From Triticum aestivum (Eukaryota; Streptophyta; Magnoliopsida; Poales; Poaceae): a stretch of 64,000 nucleotides of DNA. Numbering within the stretch: the stretch's first letter is position 1; every line of letters starts with the position of its first letter. This document shows, in pieces, positions 32,706 through 43,965 of the stretch. The DNA lies in contig NC_057796.1 in the NCBI RefSeq assembly GCF_018294505.1, positions 267,241,518 to 267,305,517 on the forward strand, in the 5' to 3' direction. A program made the translations under genes and the position numbers. The notes under the pieces were generated by a model. That model did no database searches and was not told where the DNA came from. It worked only from the letters and a program-made list of their open reading frames with translations.

Positions 32706-32735
32706 GATGCAATTGAAACTCCAATGGCGCAACAG
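32706..32735 (+). pseudogene. 30-nt micro-exon DAIETPMAQQ
   Basis: Flanked by tttgaag and GTATGT. Ten codons, phase 0 at both ends, matching the phases of the exons on either side. Small but consistent with the model. Confidence 0.5.
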
Positions 32736-33104
32736 GTATGTTTTAAACCTGTTTCTTTAACGTGTTTGCTGTTGTAACTTGCTCTATGTTGATTTCAGTT
32801 TCAATTGAATAAACAGTTATGTTCTCATGCCATGCACATTACAAGTGTTGTTATTGCTGTGTAGTTTCCCACACTTATATTGTGTCTATGATGCTTTGTC
32901 TTAAATAGATATGATTCGAACTGTATCTATCTTGATTTGGCAACATAAACTAGAATGATATAGACCATACAGTGACCATACTACATAGATATATGTTTGT
33001 TTCATGCTGTTATCCTATCCACCTTACTACTGAACTGGTTTACCAAAATGAGTTTCATATACTACATTGTAAACCTGTGATGTGTTTGTTTGTTTCTCTT
33101 TTAG

Positions 33105-33542
33105 AACGCAGATAAAATATTGGAGAAGAGTACCCCGTTATGCAATGGTAAAGGAAGTAATGCAGATAAGGTTCAAGATAGTGAGACATCCCTGTTGGTC
33201 TCCAAGAAAGCTGATAAAAACTATATTGAAGACACTGAGACAACCCCAAAGTCATGTCTTGATGTAGTGTTCGAGTTACTGGCTACTACTGCTGGCCCCA
33301 GCTCTTCGAACTCGCTTCCTAAATCAGTTCGGCTTCTTGAGTCTCAACTTCAAGTTTAAAGACATCGATCAGATGTTATGCGACAGGAAGCCCAAGGACT
33401 GAGGAAGTTCCTGCAGAATTCAGATGCATACTTTCTGGTGCAACAGAAAGTGCTAGAGGATTTAAGTGCCAAACAAGGGAAAGTTAATAAGCTTGCTAAG
33501 CATCTTGCCAGCATTATGGGTACCCAGGATATTCTTTCTTGA
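33105..33542 (+). pseudogene. Terminal exon encoding a coiled-coil end
   Basis: After a strong acceptor (tttctcttttag) the frame reads NADKILEKSTPLCNGKGSNA and on to RLLESQLQV, then TAA (33357), then RHRSDVMRQEAQGLRKFLQN, a Leu/Lys/Glu-rich helical tail, to TGA at 33540. The in-frame TAA is the only break. The tail has heptad spacing typical of a coiled coil and ends GTQDILS. The family is not recognised. The gene lies just inside a Caspar-like CACTA end, so it may be the element's own second ORF (TnpA-like) or a captured host gene. Confidence 0.55.
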
Positions 33543-35086
33543 GCTCTTCTGAAGTGGTTTCAGTTCTGGACTTGTTTTGCTGCGGCGTTTATATGCTGCT
33601 TTGTTCCCTATATTTTCACTGGTGGCGAACTTTGATGCCTAGTGGATGTAATATGTGTAATAGCCGTGATAGCCTAGCGTAAGTTGCTTGCTTATTCATT
33701 TCCTTCTTGTCTTGTTTATTTGTTTGCTTGTAGTCAGTGCAGTTCGTTTTCCATGGTTTGCTAGTGGCCGCAATAACCTACTTTTTAAAACTAGTCCACA
33801 ATAACCATGGGCTACATGTTTACTATAGTTACCATGGGCCTCCTATGGGTAGTAAAAATAATGGGCCTTCTAAGGGCCATAGAAACAATGGGCCTTCTGC
33901 GCGGTGTAGAAACAATGGGCCGTCTACGGGTCGTAGACACAATGGGCCTTCTACGGGCCGTATGATCCGTTGGCCAAACATGGGCCAATAACAGACCGCA
34001 TTATGGCCGTAAACGGGCTAGAGTTGGAATCGCCCGTTCATGGGCCGACCATAACGGGCCGTCGTTAATCGGCCGTATTTGATGACGCTATGAAAACGGC
34101 CCAACGTATTAATGGGATGACTATAACCACGGGCTGAATTTAGCCCACAAGCAGAAAATGACATTAACGTGCTGTAAGTAAACAAATGCTGGAAATGAGC
34201 CCAAGAATAAATGGGCCCTGAGAAGGCCGAAAGATAACATGGGCTGGAAATGGCCCAATGGAATAACGGGCCGTTAATGGGTATAAAGTGATACACTGTT
34301 CATTACGGGCCAGTTTGACCACGTGTCGTTAATGCGTATAAAGTGATACACTGTTCATTATGGGGCAGTTTCACCACGGGCCGTTAATGGGCCAAGAGTT
34401 ACAAAGGGCCTCATATGGGCCGAAAGACATCATGGGCCATACATGGGCCGGAAGTTAAAATGGGCTAGAATCATATTGGACGGCCCAGATGACGCTACTC
34501 GGCCTAATTCGGATAGGTCGTAACAGGCCCTGGGTTAGCGGGCTGTAAATGGGCTATATGAGAACATGCCATTAACAGGCTTTCCGTGGGCCGGCCCGCC
34601 ACCTTTTGACCAAGTCAAACGGGCCGACCTTTTCACAAGAATGGACCTCTGTTGGGCCGTGCCACGTGTTGACGTATCATAGGCGCCTTCGGTCCAATGA
34701 GTGGATGACATATGTCCCAACGGTGAGCCGACACGTGTTTCCTCCAGCCAATGATGATTTTACACGTGGACAATCCCCATTGGTCGGGGCTGTTAACGGG
34801 TTATCGGATCCAAAATCGGACCTGATAGCTTAACGGCGTTCCGTTACGGTGGATGCCACGTGTCGGTCACCCTTGACGAAAGCACTTCTATGACGCGTGA
34901 TTTATCGTCATGGAAGTGGACACTTCCATGTTGATAATTTTTGTAATGTCATGGAACACTTCTACGACAGAACAGCTATGACTATCTTGATTCTGTCATA
35001 AAATCGTCATGGATGTACATGCATGACAGAAAACGTGACCTACTGTGACAAACACGTATCATCATGGAAGTGTATTTTTTGTAGTG
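33543..35086 (-). mobile_element. Terminus of a Caspar-like CACTA transposon
   Basis: Minus strand starts CACTACAAAAAATACACTTC at 35086, the terminal repeat of the Triticeae Caspar group, followed by subterminal copies of CTTCCATGACGAT-type units (34870-35080). Inward lies a GGGCC-rich repeat array. 33543-33840 is the 3' flank of the coiled-coil gene. A Caspar-like left end was not found in the window, so the left border and the 3-bp duplication are unknown. Transposase (TNP2-type) is not visible in 15-35 kb. Confidence 0.8.
33846..34640. repeat. GGGCC-rich subterminal repeat array
   Basis: Units of about 23 bp with consensus aatgggccttctacgggccg dominate 33846-33990 and become degenerate afterwards. 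A tandem pair of about 57 bp (cgttaatgggtataaagtga... and cgttaatgcgtataaagtga...) lies at 34271-34382. Such arrays flank CACTA ends and may bind transposase. Confidence 0.7.
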
Positions 35087-35540
35087 ATAATTATTGAGAG
35101 AGGGCAAACTGTACATACTCTCAAATCTTTCCAATAATTGAAATTAAAATTCTTTATTTGTACACACTCTCGCACGTTTCCGATAATTTGGCGCATGTGT
35201 GGTTGTTCACTTAAGGGAGTACCGCACATGAAGGATAGGAAGTGCGACCAGGATGCGTGGATCGTTAGTTCATCGGAAGTAGTAGTTTTCTTCACTGGTA
35301 TGTTAAAAAAAGAGTTTCATTTCATACTTACACAATTTAAAATGATTGTAATGGAGAGAATAAGAAAACCACTCCACTATATATTAGTAGTATACATGAG
35401 TACTATATGGACGCAGCTTCATTGACTTAGTGCACCTGCCTTTGGGTTTATGACAGGTGGGCCCAAAATGTGGCTGGCCCAATTGTCATACAGCCAAAAG
35501 CAGGTGCAGTTAAGGCACCGGAGCTCAGTCCGTACTACAG
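35087..35540. other. Upstream region of transcription-unit copy 2
   Basis: No gene supported. Includes ctctcaaatctttccaataa and cgcacgtttccgataatttg, which form a loose pair of repeats, and a poly-A/T-rich middle. It leads into the TATA box at 35555. Confidence 0.4.
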
Positions 35541-35554
35541 TATATATGTAGTAC

Positions 35555-36440
35555 TATATAAGCTGGAGCCTCAATGCTTGTTCGCTAGGGTTTGCACTCT
35601 CCACACTCTCGCCGCACTACATATATATATATACACGCTGGAGGCTCAGCGTTCCTTTGCTAGGGTTTGCTATATTCATAGTCTCTCACCCTCTTCACCA
35701 GATCTAAACAAGACTGTGTTGGCCTCTGTCTCTCTCTCTCCCCCCTCACAGCTGGTGAAGGAGGCGTCTGGATCCTGTCGCACCGGGAAGGGGAGGAGGT
35801 GCAGCGTTCACTCTATCGCCTTCGGTGAGGGAGGCAATCCACTGCCGGCTGCGCTGTTCTCTTTCACCCAGCGCCTGTGCGGGAGGGCCACCGACCCCTT
35901 CTTCCTCGCTGTTGTACATAGTGTGAGCAGATCCGGCCTCCCACCGCACGCCTTGCCACATCCCGACGACCCTAAGGTATAAGTTTCTTTGAAATCGTCA
36001 TTGCTCTAGCTGCATGCGGATCTTTTTCGATTCTGTAGTCAAATCTAGGTCTTGGTTCAAAGAGGAAAGAAGGGTGGGGTGGGGTGGAGCATGAATCTAG
36101 GACATGGTTCAATGAGTAAAGGAGGGAGGGAAAGTAGTATAGACTGGCCATCCAGCCGCTTTGTTGGTCGAAAAGGGAAAAAGGGGGTAACCCAGTACAC
36201 ACATCTGTAAGGAACCGATCTCTTTGTTGAAAAGGTAAAGAAACTAGGGGGTCGGGTAATTTGTGCAGGACTAGATTTGCTACCCTCACATAGGAAAAAG
36301 GTTCAAAGAGAACAAATATGGGACCAATGCAGATATGCTGCTTGGCTACACACTCTGCATCACCCATTTATACGTGTGGACGCACATGGTGCTGGCATGT
36401 CCTATGTCCCTGTCCCATACAACTATTTTGCTGTTGTTAA
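35555..36440 (+). ncRNA. Copy 2 of the repeated transcription unit (opposite strand)
   Basis: TATA box (ACTATATAAGC, about 35553), then a first exon ending cgaccctaag before GTATAAG (donor 35977). The exon aligns with the inverse of 6192-6515 in blocks: tagggtttgc, ctctctctct, gggaaggggaggaggtgcag (compare GGGAAGGTGAGAAGGTGCAA), and the end ccttcttcctcgctgttgt. A short duplication (cgctagggtttgc and tgctagggtttgc) lies in the leader. Downstream to 36440 no GTGCAGTTCCAC-type module was found before the Tat remnant begins, so this copy is probably truncated. Coding potential is not conserved with the other copies. Confidence 0.4.
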
Positions 36441-36459
36441 TCTAAGAGTGCCCGGGTCC

Positions 36460-37132
36460 AGCTGGAGGTTGAGCAGGGACCGCAGCCCTAAAGTTGAAGC
36501 TAGAATCTGCGGAACAACGTGAGAGGGCCGCCAAGGAAGCTCTGGCCTCTTCCGAGTCTGCCTTAGCTTCTGCCCGCGCTGAACTGTCTTCCCTTCAATA
36601 GCAGGTCAAGGATACCGCATCCCTCGCAGAGAGGACCGTGAACAAAGCAAATCGCCGCCGGACGCTGCAGCGTGAGCACGCCTCGAAGCTCCAGGATCTC
36701 AGAGTCAAAGCTAACCACGCCTTGGGTACCATTTGCGATGAGAGCGCTCCTCACCTGCACGAGAATGATTACGCCAGCCACGTCAGCTTCTTCACCAACA
36801 TCGTGACCCGTCTGGAGGATCGGGCCGTGTGGGCTCGCGAGCTTGTTGAGGAGAGGAGCCGGGGTCTTCTTGGGCGCGCATTCTCACGTGTCTTCAGCCA
36901 CCTTCTCAACCACAATCCTCAGTTCGACTTCAACGCTGTATTAGCCCCCGTGCTGATGATTATTCAAGACAACCTGGCCGGGTGGGTGAATGACAATATG
37001 GATGCCCTGATAGCAGAATTTGCTTCGAAGGATGAAGCGGTTGTGATTGCGGCCGAAAAAGACGGTGCGGGTAGCGATGACGAGGAGGATGGTCACGATG
37101 AAACGAGCAGCACGAGCAGCGGACGGAGGTGA
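36460..37132 (+). pseudogene. C-terminal part of the antisense gene of Tat remnant A
   Basis: From about 36460 the plus strand encodes a helical, Glu/Ala-rich stretch (AAKEALASSESALASARAEL). From 36638 it stays open to TGA at 37132: VNKANRRRTLQREHASKLQD, then FTNIVTRLEDRAVWARELVE, LLGRAFSRVFSHLLN and an acidic tail ending TSSTSSGRR. It resembles the C-terminal half of the antisense ORF found in Tat-lineage gypsy elements (coiled coil plus acidic end), as in the gene at 48390-52119. The N-terminal domain is missing. At least two stops interrupt the first part. Confidence 0.6.
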
Positions 37133-38560
37133 TGAAGAAGGCGCATCTAGCTAGGCCCGTGTCTCTTTTCGCTTTGACCTATATGATAAAAACTTGAACG
37201 CATCCTCGTGAGGGCATTTTGAAAGGGGGGGCCTTATGATGTATGAGATTATGAAATGCTTTTGAAGTAGTGCCCGGAGTGCGACCCAGCAGGCTCCTGA
37301 GCAGGGTAGTTGTTATGACTTATCTTTAGTTCTACGGGTCTTGATTGAGCCCTGGTGTCCCAGTGGCGCTTTTTCTCTTGAGGTGAGCCTGCCGCGGGCT
37401 CGCGAGGTTTTGAGCCTCCCGAGGGGCCTGCTGGCCTGTCCTAGAGTGCCTCGCGAGGGACCAACTACCGGACCATGGCAAGGTGCGCGCGTGGTGTCCG
37501 CATCCCTGGCCCCCAAGTGGGGCCTCTGCATGTTCGGGGCTGGCCCGGTCATGCTCAACACATGCGTACCGCACCCAGCCCCCGCTTGCGAGGCACTTGG
37601 GGGGGCAGTAGGCGCGAGCCCCGCTTAAAAACACAAAACCAGAAAGCAAGAAAACAACACAAGTCAAGAAAACTTCCCCCTGTTTTTCTTTTGGTAAGCA
37701 CACAAGATTTCACTCCAAAAAGTCAGCAAATTGGGTACAGAAAGAGGGCGAAAGCAAACAGCCGTGTCTGGCGCCTAGCTAGTCTTCTGGTCTTCTCACC
37801 AGCGCGGAGCTAAGTGCTTCCACTGGGCATGGGCATAGTCATTGGGGGACAGTGTCGACGGCCAGCACGGAGCATTGTGCTTCGACTTGGACGTGGGTGG
37901 GAACCCCCATGAGGCCCCAGGGAGGCACTCAGGAGACTCCGGGGCGTGTACAGCCCCACTCATTATTACGTGAGAGTGTCACGAGCGGAGACCTTCATAG
38001 GCCGAAGCCTTGCTTCATGTTGCCTGACGAGGACACCTCCCTGCACCGCCCCCGACCACCGTTTGGGCGTCCGAAAACCAGGACGAGACCAAGGGGCAAG
38101 GAGGACGCTGGCAGTCCCCTCGGTGACCGTAGGCCCTCCGCCAGGGGGAAGGGCTCGCCGAGGCCTTCCCCGGCGGGGGACCTACCTCCGAGCGGTGCCT
38201 TGCTCCACGCAGCGCGGGGGAGGCCCTGGCACCGGGCTCCCCCCACGCCGCTCCCAAGGCCCTTCGTCCACCTGCGACTGGGTCGCCACCCCGGGAGCCC
38301 TGGCGGTGGCTGCGACTTGGTTCACCTGCGATCTATGGTTAGTGCAAGCGTGCTCCTGAGGCATTGGCTGTACCCAGTTGTTGTCGTCGAAGGCGTTGGT
38401 GCAGCCCTGCAGTGGTTCATAGAGAGCCTCAGCCTCGTCCACTTCCAGCGCCCTGCCTAGCGTGGGGGATCGGCTGGGGCCTTCTCCCGATGCACACCTT
38501 AGGTCCATCGCGATGGGCACGTAGGCTTCCGGGCTGGCCGTGCCTGAGTCGCTGCCCGGT
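37133..38560. other. Interior of Tat remnant A; pol missing
   Basis: Between the antisense gene end and gag, where an intact element would have several kb of pol, there are only about 1.4 kb. The sequence is GC-rich with CTCGCGAGG-type phrases shared with the remnant LTRs. No reverse transcriptase or integrase motif is present on either strand. Open frames are compositional, except that 38000-38560 minus is probably the Pro/Arg-rich part of gag. Confidence 0.5.
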
Positions 38561-38564
38561 TGCC

Positions 38565-38927
38565 CTACGTTGCTGCCCCCGGTGCCCAGGAGAGGCCGCT
38601 AGGGTTCGCCCTGCCCAGGGGCGGCATGGTTGAAGTAGAGCGGGCTGTGCCGTGGGGTAGGCCGGCGCCGAAAGGCTCTTCAGAGGCCCCGGGAGGGGGC
38701 GCGTGGGCGTAGCGAGGGTGAGCGCGCGCCCCCGCCACAGCTTGCGACGTGGGCAGGGCACAGAATGGTGCCGCGCCCCTGCATTCATCATCCAGCAACT
38801 CGGCGACCCGTTCCAGCAGGGCGTCGCGGCCGCTCTCCGCGAGCCTGCACCTCAGCAGCTCTCGAGCCACGATGACCGCAATTCGCATGTTCTCCTGCTC
38901 CCGGCGGGTGTGTGGCACCGTTGCCAT
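38565..38927 (-). pseudogene. N-terminal gag fragment of Tat remnant A
   Basis: Minus-strand ATG at 38927 in good context (gccaccATGG) opens MATVPHTRREQENMRIAVIV, ARELLRCRLAESGRDALLER and VAELLDD, a start typical of Tat-lineage gag proteins. The frame then becomes low-complexity. gag continues to about 38000 in shifted frames. The ATG lies only about 15 bp from LTR-like sequence, so LTR end, primer-binding site and leader have been deleted. Confidence 0.55.
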
Positions 38928-38939
38928 GGTGGCTAGGTC

Positions 38940-39497
38940 CTATTTATAGTGGCCTTGGTCCTCTTCCCAAATGTTGGCGGGATGGGATCCCACAACGGCC
39001 AAATTTGAAGGGGGACAACAAGTACATCCTATCCGGACAAAAGTGGTCTTCGCTTGCAAAAGCCTCTAGTCATGACGCTGCGGTGGGCTCGGCGACGACC
39101 TCCGTCCTACCGTCCTGGCGGTCTTGGTCTTGTTGCACCAAAATGGAAACCTTTGGTTGATTCGTCGAGACTTTGCGCCTGCTGCTTGCCTCCTTTGCAC
39201 TGAAGAGGAAACTGGTACTCTGCGCCCGCTGGCTCCCGCCTGGCCTTGGTCGTCATGGCTCACGTCAGCCGAACCTCGCGAGGTGCAACTTGCATAGAAA
39301 TCTCTGCTCCTCGGGAGCCAGCCTGAGGGGGCCGATCCTCTAGGAGGTCTTGGTGTCATCCTCCTCGTGAGGCTTGGCCCCTCGCGAGGGTATTGAGTTG
39401 TTGATGCCGAGGCTGGGCTGTACTAGGGCGTCGACGGAGCCATGCCGTGGGCTGTAGGGAGGCAAGTCTGGGTACCCCCGTATCCAGAACGCCGACA
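38940..39497 (-). repeat. Partial 5' LTR of Tat remnant A
   Basis: Minus strand begins TGTCGGCGTTCTGG at 39497 and aligns with the LTR at 41794-42665 in inverse orientation (shared: gtacccagac, atggctcc, gatgtact, cccccttcaaa). It ends near a TATA-like ctataaatagg at about 38945; the remaining roughly 330 bp of LTR are absent. Confidence 0.65.
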
Positions 39498-41286
39498 GTG
39501 CCAACCACCCTGGTTGTTGGCGTCGGGGTCGCTTGAGGTTGCATCGCGGGCTGCGAGTCATCGTGTCCGGAGGCGGGGGCTGGAGCTGCAAGAAGAGTCA
39601 AGGCCGCCGCCCCCTTCCCTGATGACGAAGGTGCCGCGGCCAAAACAAGCAGTGTGGCGGGATGGATCACCGTGGCCTCTACGGTCGCCCCCCCCTGAGC
39701 GGGCGAGGCACCTGGAGCGGGCGGCACGCCCGTATGCATTGGCGTGATGCTGCCTATGCGCCCAAGGGCTGCGCCAGGCCGATGCGGTGCGCTTCCGCGC
39801 CCACCGTGGCCGTGCCTAGGTGCCGATGGTGCCCTCAGGACAAGGGGCTCCTTCGATGCAACGCCCATCTTCTTCTTCGTTACCGCGCCACCACTTCTGG
39901 TCATCAAGAGGGGAAATGATATGAACACATGCGTAATCCGCACCCGGTCGGGAAGCAAGGAGGGTTACTTACTCATTTGGCGCGGCCCACTTCCTCTTCT
40001 TCTCCTCCTCGCCGGAGGCCGAGGCGCCCCCACTCTTCTTTGGCGTGGGCTTGGTCGCATCCCAGGGGATGGCGGAGTGGCCATCGATGGGTCCCGCCGC
40101 AATGTCACCGCCTAGAGAGGTGAGGAGGTTGGCCTGAGGGGTCATGATCGAAGAGGCCATGTCCGCCCCGGCGGGAGCCGCCTCGTCCTTGGCTGAGTGC
40201 CTGGTGAAGATGGACCTAACTCTCTAGCTGCCCCGCTGGAGCGTGGGGAGCCCCTCGGAGTGGGCGCTACCGCGCCCTTGCCTGAGGCCTCCCGGCCAGA
40301 TGCTCGCATCGTCCGTGGAGCGGGCTCCGACGGCCTTGGGACCCTGACAAAGCGCGGGGAGTCCGCGGCCGAGGGCTCGTCGGCATCATTTTTGTCCTTG
40401 AGATTGCAGAGAAGCTCGTGCTGGGACGGGGGGACGCCTTCTCCAGGCCGTTGTCCTCAGTCTCCTCCGAGTCCTCTTTGTAGCCGTTGTTGCCGGAGGA
40501 CAGCATCACGAGGGAATTGGGGTGGTCAGACGGCTCGAGCCCCTGGTCGTTGAAGGCGGGCATGGCGGAAACCAGTTCCTCCCTGTCATCACTGCGGTAC
40601 AACGGGACATAGGCCTCGAGGATGTCCGCCGAAATGTAGTCGAGCAGGGCGATCAAGGCTGCGTCCATCTCCTCACATGTCAGTTCGGTGGGGCGCAGCC
40701 TTGCCTCATCCCTCGCGCCCTGGTAATCCCACAGGGGCTTCGACTACGACTGGAGCGGTGCCAAGTGCTGCGTTAAGAACTCATTCACAATCATCGCCCC
40801 CGTCAGCAGCTTGGCCTCCATATCCGAGGCTATCCTCTCCAGGACGGGCTTCGCCCGTGGGTCGGTGAGCTTCGCGGAACCCCATTCTGGGATCCGCTTG
40901 GGCAGCCCCGCTGAAAGCTCCAGGAGCGGATTAGAACTCTGGATGTCCAGGAAGACCCAGCGGTGCCAAAAGCCTTCCACCTTTTTCCCGGCTTTCAGGA
41001 GCAAATTTCCCCTCTGGACTGCGACGAAGGACACGCACGCGGATTGCTGCTCCTGGTCGTGGAATTGCAAGTTGAAGTAGTGGCGGAAAAGAGCCACCGA
41101 GGGACTCAGGCCCATGAAGGCCTCGTAGTAGAAGGCGAAAATGGACAGGAGGGGTATGGAGTTAGGTTGGAGATGGATGGCCTGGATCTTGTAGTACCTG
41201 AGCATGGCATAGATGAACTCCGAGAAGGGTGGGACGAGCCCTGAGAAGATGCTATGGAGGAAGAAGGGGTAGGCCCTCTTCGCCAA
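39498..41286 (-). pseudogene. Antisense gene of Tat remnant B (N-terminal half, with an intron)
   Basis: Minus strand from 41286: AKRAYPFFLHSIFSGLVPPF, FIYAMLRYYKIQAIHLQPNS, FYYEAFMGLSPSVALFRHYF, then a conserved GFWHRWVFLDIQ block. This resembles the 'putative gypsy type transposon' domain (Pfam Transposase_28 as I remember it) found in plant gypsy antisense ORFs. A stop lies at 40744; the frame continues through EEMDAALIALLDYISADILE to 40267. Further on, a clear intron (donor GTAAGT at 39972, acceptor CCAG at 39897, 76 nt) leads to another exon (KKKMGVASKEPL...), which is cut at 39497 by the LTR of remnant A. Domain assignment is from memory. Confidence 0.6.
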
Positions 41287-41793
41287 GGTGCTCTATTTCG
41301 TGGAGCCGGCCTAGATAAGGGTCGCACCCCACCCGTTCGTGTCGCCCACCGTCAGCGGGAGCACGGGGGTGATCCCCCCTCATTGGCAACGGAGGAGCCT
41401 GCGTGTGCCGGCGGAAGAGATGAGGTGGTCGCGACCTATACTGCAGGCTTCGATTTCTCGGCGGGCGCCATTCAGGGAGTCACTGGAGCCGGCGAGGGAA
41501 GAAGAAAAGGAAGGCGCCTCATCTGGATCTAGAGGAAGCTCTCCCAAAGGAAGGGGATCTCAACAGGAGGAGGAAGGATCAAGAAAGGAGCAATGATGGC
41601 CCCGTGGAACACACCAGAATTTTGTCAGTCTGGGCGGTTGCCGCGTCGACATGGGGAAGGGGAGGCGTCTGCGTCCCGTTGTATGCCGCGCGACAAGCTT
41701 GGCACGCAGGAGATTGGGGCCCACGTCGCTTCTGCCTCCCTTCGCTGCCTTCACCTTGAAGCCAGGCCGAGCGGTTATGGGCCTAGGTGCTAC
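41287..41793. other. Leader of the remnant-B antisense gene and pre-LTR region
   Basis: GC-rich sequence between the antisense ORF and the LTR. Several stops in all frames; no gene is supported. By comparison with 47741-48389 it should contain the antisense promoter, but no TATA box is clear. Confidence 0.4.
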
Positions 41794-42665
41794 TATCGGC
41801 GTTCTGGGATCGTGGGTACCCAGACCTGCCTACCAGCGGCCCAGCGCATGGCTCCTTAGACGGCCCAGTACGTCCCAACTAAAAGACTCCGCAACCAAGA
41901 ACCTCACAAGATCCCCCGGCCTCGTGAGGCAAATGACGCTAAGACCTCCCGAGGAGCAGCTCTCCGAGCCTGCCTCCCAAGCAACGGAGATCCCTATGTA
42001 GGTACCCCGCCTCGTGAGGCTTGCGATGACGTGAGCCATGATGACCAAGGCCAGGTGGGCATCAGCGGGCACAGTCTAGGATAGTTTCCTCTTTGGTGCT
42101 AAGGAGGCAAGGATGTACGAGGGTTGCCAAGGAATCCCCCAAAGATTTCCATTCCGGTGCAACAAGACCAAGACCACGAGCTCTGCAGGACGGAGGTCAT
42201 CACCGAGCCCACAAATGCGTCGTGACCAGAAGCTTTGCAGGCGCAGACCACCTTTTGTCAGGATAAGATGTACTCTTGCCCCCTTCAAAATTGGCCACTA
42301 TGCTATTCCTTCCCGCCTAAGTTATGAGGGAAGAGAACCATGCCCTAGTATATAGGGTAGTCTCCACCGTATAGAGGGATCGATTCTTCTCATCCTCTGA
42401 GCCCTCACGAGGCAGCTCATCTACTGTACTAGTTTCTCCTCAACCTCCTCGCGAGGCCAATCCACCACAAAGCAGGAGTAGGGTTTTACACCGCAAGGTG
42501 GCCCAAACCTGGGTAAACTGTTGTGTCATCTTCTTCTCCCCGCTCGCACGAACTCGACGAGGCCAAGCCATGAGGCAATGAGCTTGAGGCTGTAGTTAGG
42601 TTAGATCTTCGCACACGCCCCGGAGTTCGAACCTTGTTCGGGTCCGCGGAGCCCCGATTTCGACA
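41794..42665 (+). repeat. 3' LTR of Tat remnant B (872 bp)
   Basis: Starts TATCGGCGTTCTGGG (mutated TG) and ends CGGAGCCCCGATTTCGACA. Contains TATA-like cctagtatatagggtag at about 42344. Orientation plus, opposite to remnant A. No target duplication could be matched. Confidence 0.65.
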
Positions 42666-43123
42666 ACAACCATGGATTTAGAAACCCATGCTCTTTCCTC
42701 GTAAGCTTCAAAGAGTAATGATGATGAAGAATTTGAGCACTTTGTTGAAATGCTTACACATGTCTTTTTTGCGCTTGCATTTGACTGATATTCTGGAAAT
42801 GTCTCCTTATGCTAAGTATATGAAAGATATTGTTACTAATAAAAGAAAGATACTGGAAGCTGAAATTTCCACCATGCTTGCTAATTATACATTTAAAGGT
42901 GGAATACCAAAGAAACTAGGGGACCCGGGAATACCAACTATACCATGCTCCTTTAGAAGAAACTATGTTAAAACTGCTTTATGTGATCTAGGAGCCGGTG
43001 TTAGTGCTATGCCCTTCTCTTTATATCAAAGACTTGATTTGAATAAGTTGACACCAACTGAAATCTCTTTGCAAATGGTTGATAAATCAACTGCTATACC
43101 CATCGGTATTTGTGAGGATGTAT
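42666..43123 (+). pseudogene. Athila-type gag-pol fragment with aspartic protease
   Basis: One frame reads MSPYAKYMKDIVTNKRKILE, FKGGIPKKLGDPGIPTIPCS, then LCDLGAGVSAMPFSLYQRLD and IPIGICEDV. The D-L-G-A core is the retropepsin active site region; this version (DLGAGVSAMP) is typical of Athila/Sabrina/WHAM-type Triticeae gypsy elements. The fragment stops at about 43123, where sequence shared with the transcription-unit family starts. It is unrelated to the Tat remnants beside it, so it is a separate insertion scrap. Confidence 0.7.
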
Positions 43124-43965
43124 GTGTCGTAATTGGTTTTGCTCGATGGCGCGATCCAACGAAACGAAATGTTGGTTTCTCTCCGTTTCCATTTTTCTCC
43201 GGAAAAACAGAAACTTTCCGCTCAATTTTCATGCCTACTCCAAGGTTGCCCCATTACAACATTCCATCAAATACAAAGGAAAACTAACACGCATGCTGAT
43301 GCATATCAATGATTCACAGATCATAGCCAGTATTTACTTCACAACTAAAGACAAAAGTTGTGAGAGTGTGTACAAAATACTACTCATGGGGCTCTATGCC
43401 GTAAACCATAAACCCTAAACAGGATTTAATTTCCTGGCAGGTAGAACATGTCGAAGGAAAGATGGCTGGCATGCTCGGATCATATGATGCTTTTGTGCAG
43501 TTCCACTAAAATTGAGCTGAGCATCCCTGTTGGTAAAGATATTGAAGAAGTGTGATTGGAATAATAGTAGTGGCACTAGTTCATGAGACATAAGCTCATC
43601 ACAAAGAGAAGCCGGTAGAAGTAGAGAAAGATCCACATGGAGATGGAGCTACATGGGGAGCTACGGCAGTGGAGCAAGCCGGCTCCACAAGGAAATTGTA
43701 CCTGGGACGTCGGGGTGTAGCTAGAAGGGCGGTTGGGAGGCGGCATCACCCCATATCGCGGGGACCCCCGATCGGGACGCACCGATAGTGGGTTTTCTCC
43801 CTCGCCACTGTCGACCGCGTCTACGCAGAACATCATCCCCTTCCCCCAGCGGCGGGATCAGGCCGGATCTGTGACCGGTGGTGTGGCCACCGTCATTCTA
43901 TGCTTGTGAAGAGACCACCCCAAGCAAGTAGGCTTGTAGCTTAGGCTCCTGCTAGTGTATATATA
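43124..43965 (-). ncRNA. Copy 3 of the repeated transcription unit
   Basis: Minus strand: TATA box (CACTATATATAC, about 43958), first exon to 43702 ending gacgtcccag before GTACAATTTCC, then a module with GTGGAACTGCAC at about 43495-43505 that continues into TCAATTTTAG. Sequence 43300-43390 (gatgcatatcaatgattcac, acaactaaagacaaa) matches 60680-60760 of copy 4. The truncation at 43123 by the Athila fragment removes further modules. Frames differ from those of the other copies. Confidence 0.4.

Noticed and set aside
33846..33991. The GGGCC repeats as a CRISPR-like or satellite array
   Set aside because: Units are adjacent, degenerate and lack spacers; the position beside the CACTA end explains them as subterminal repeats.
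38182..40160. Many overlapping plus- and minus-strand ORFs in the Tat remnants
   Set aside because: Only those continuing gag or the antisense gene are supported; the rest are shadows in GC-rich sequence.
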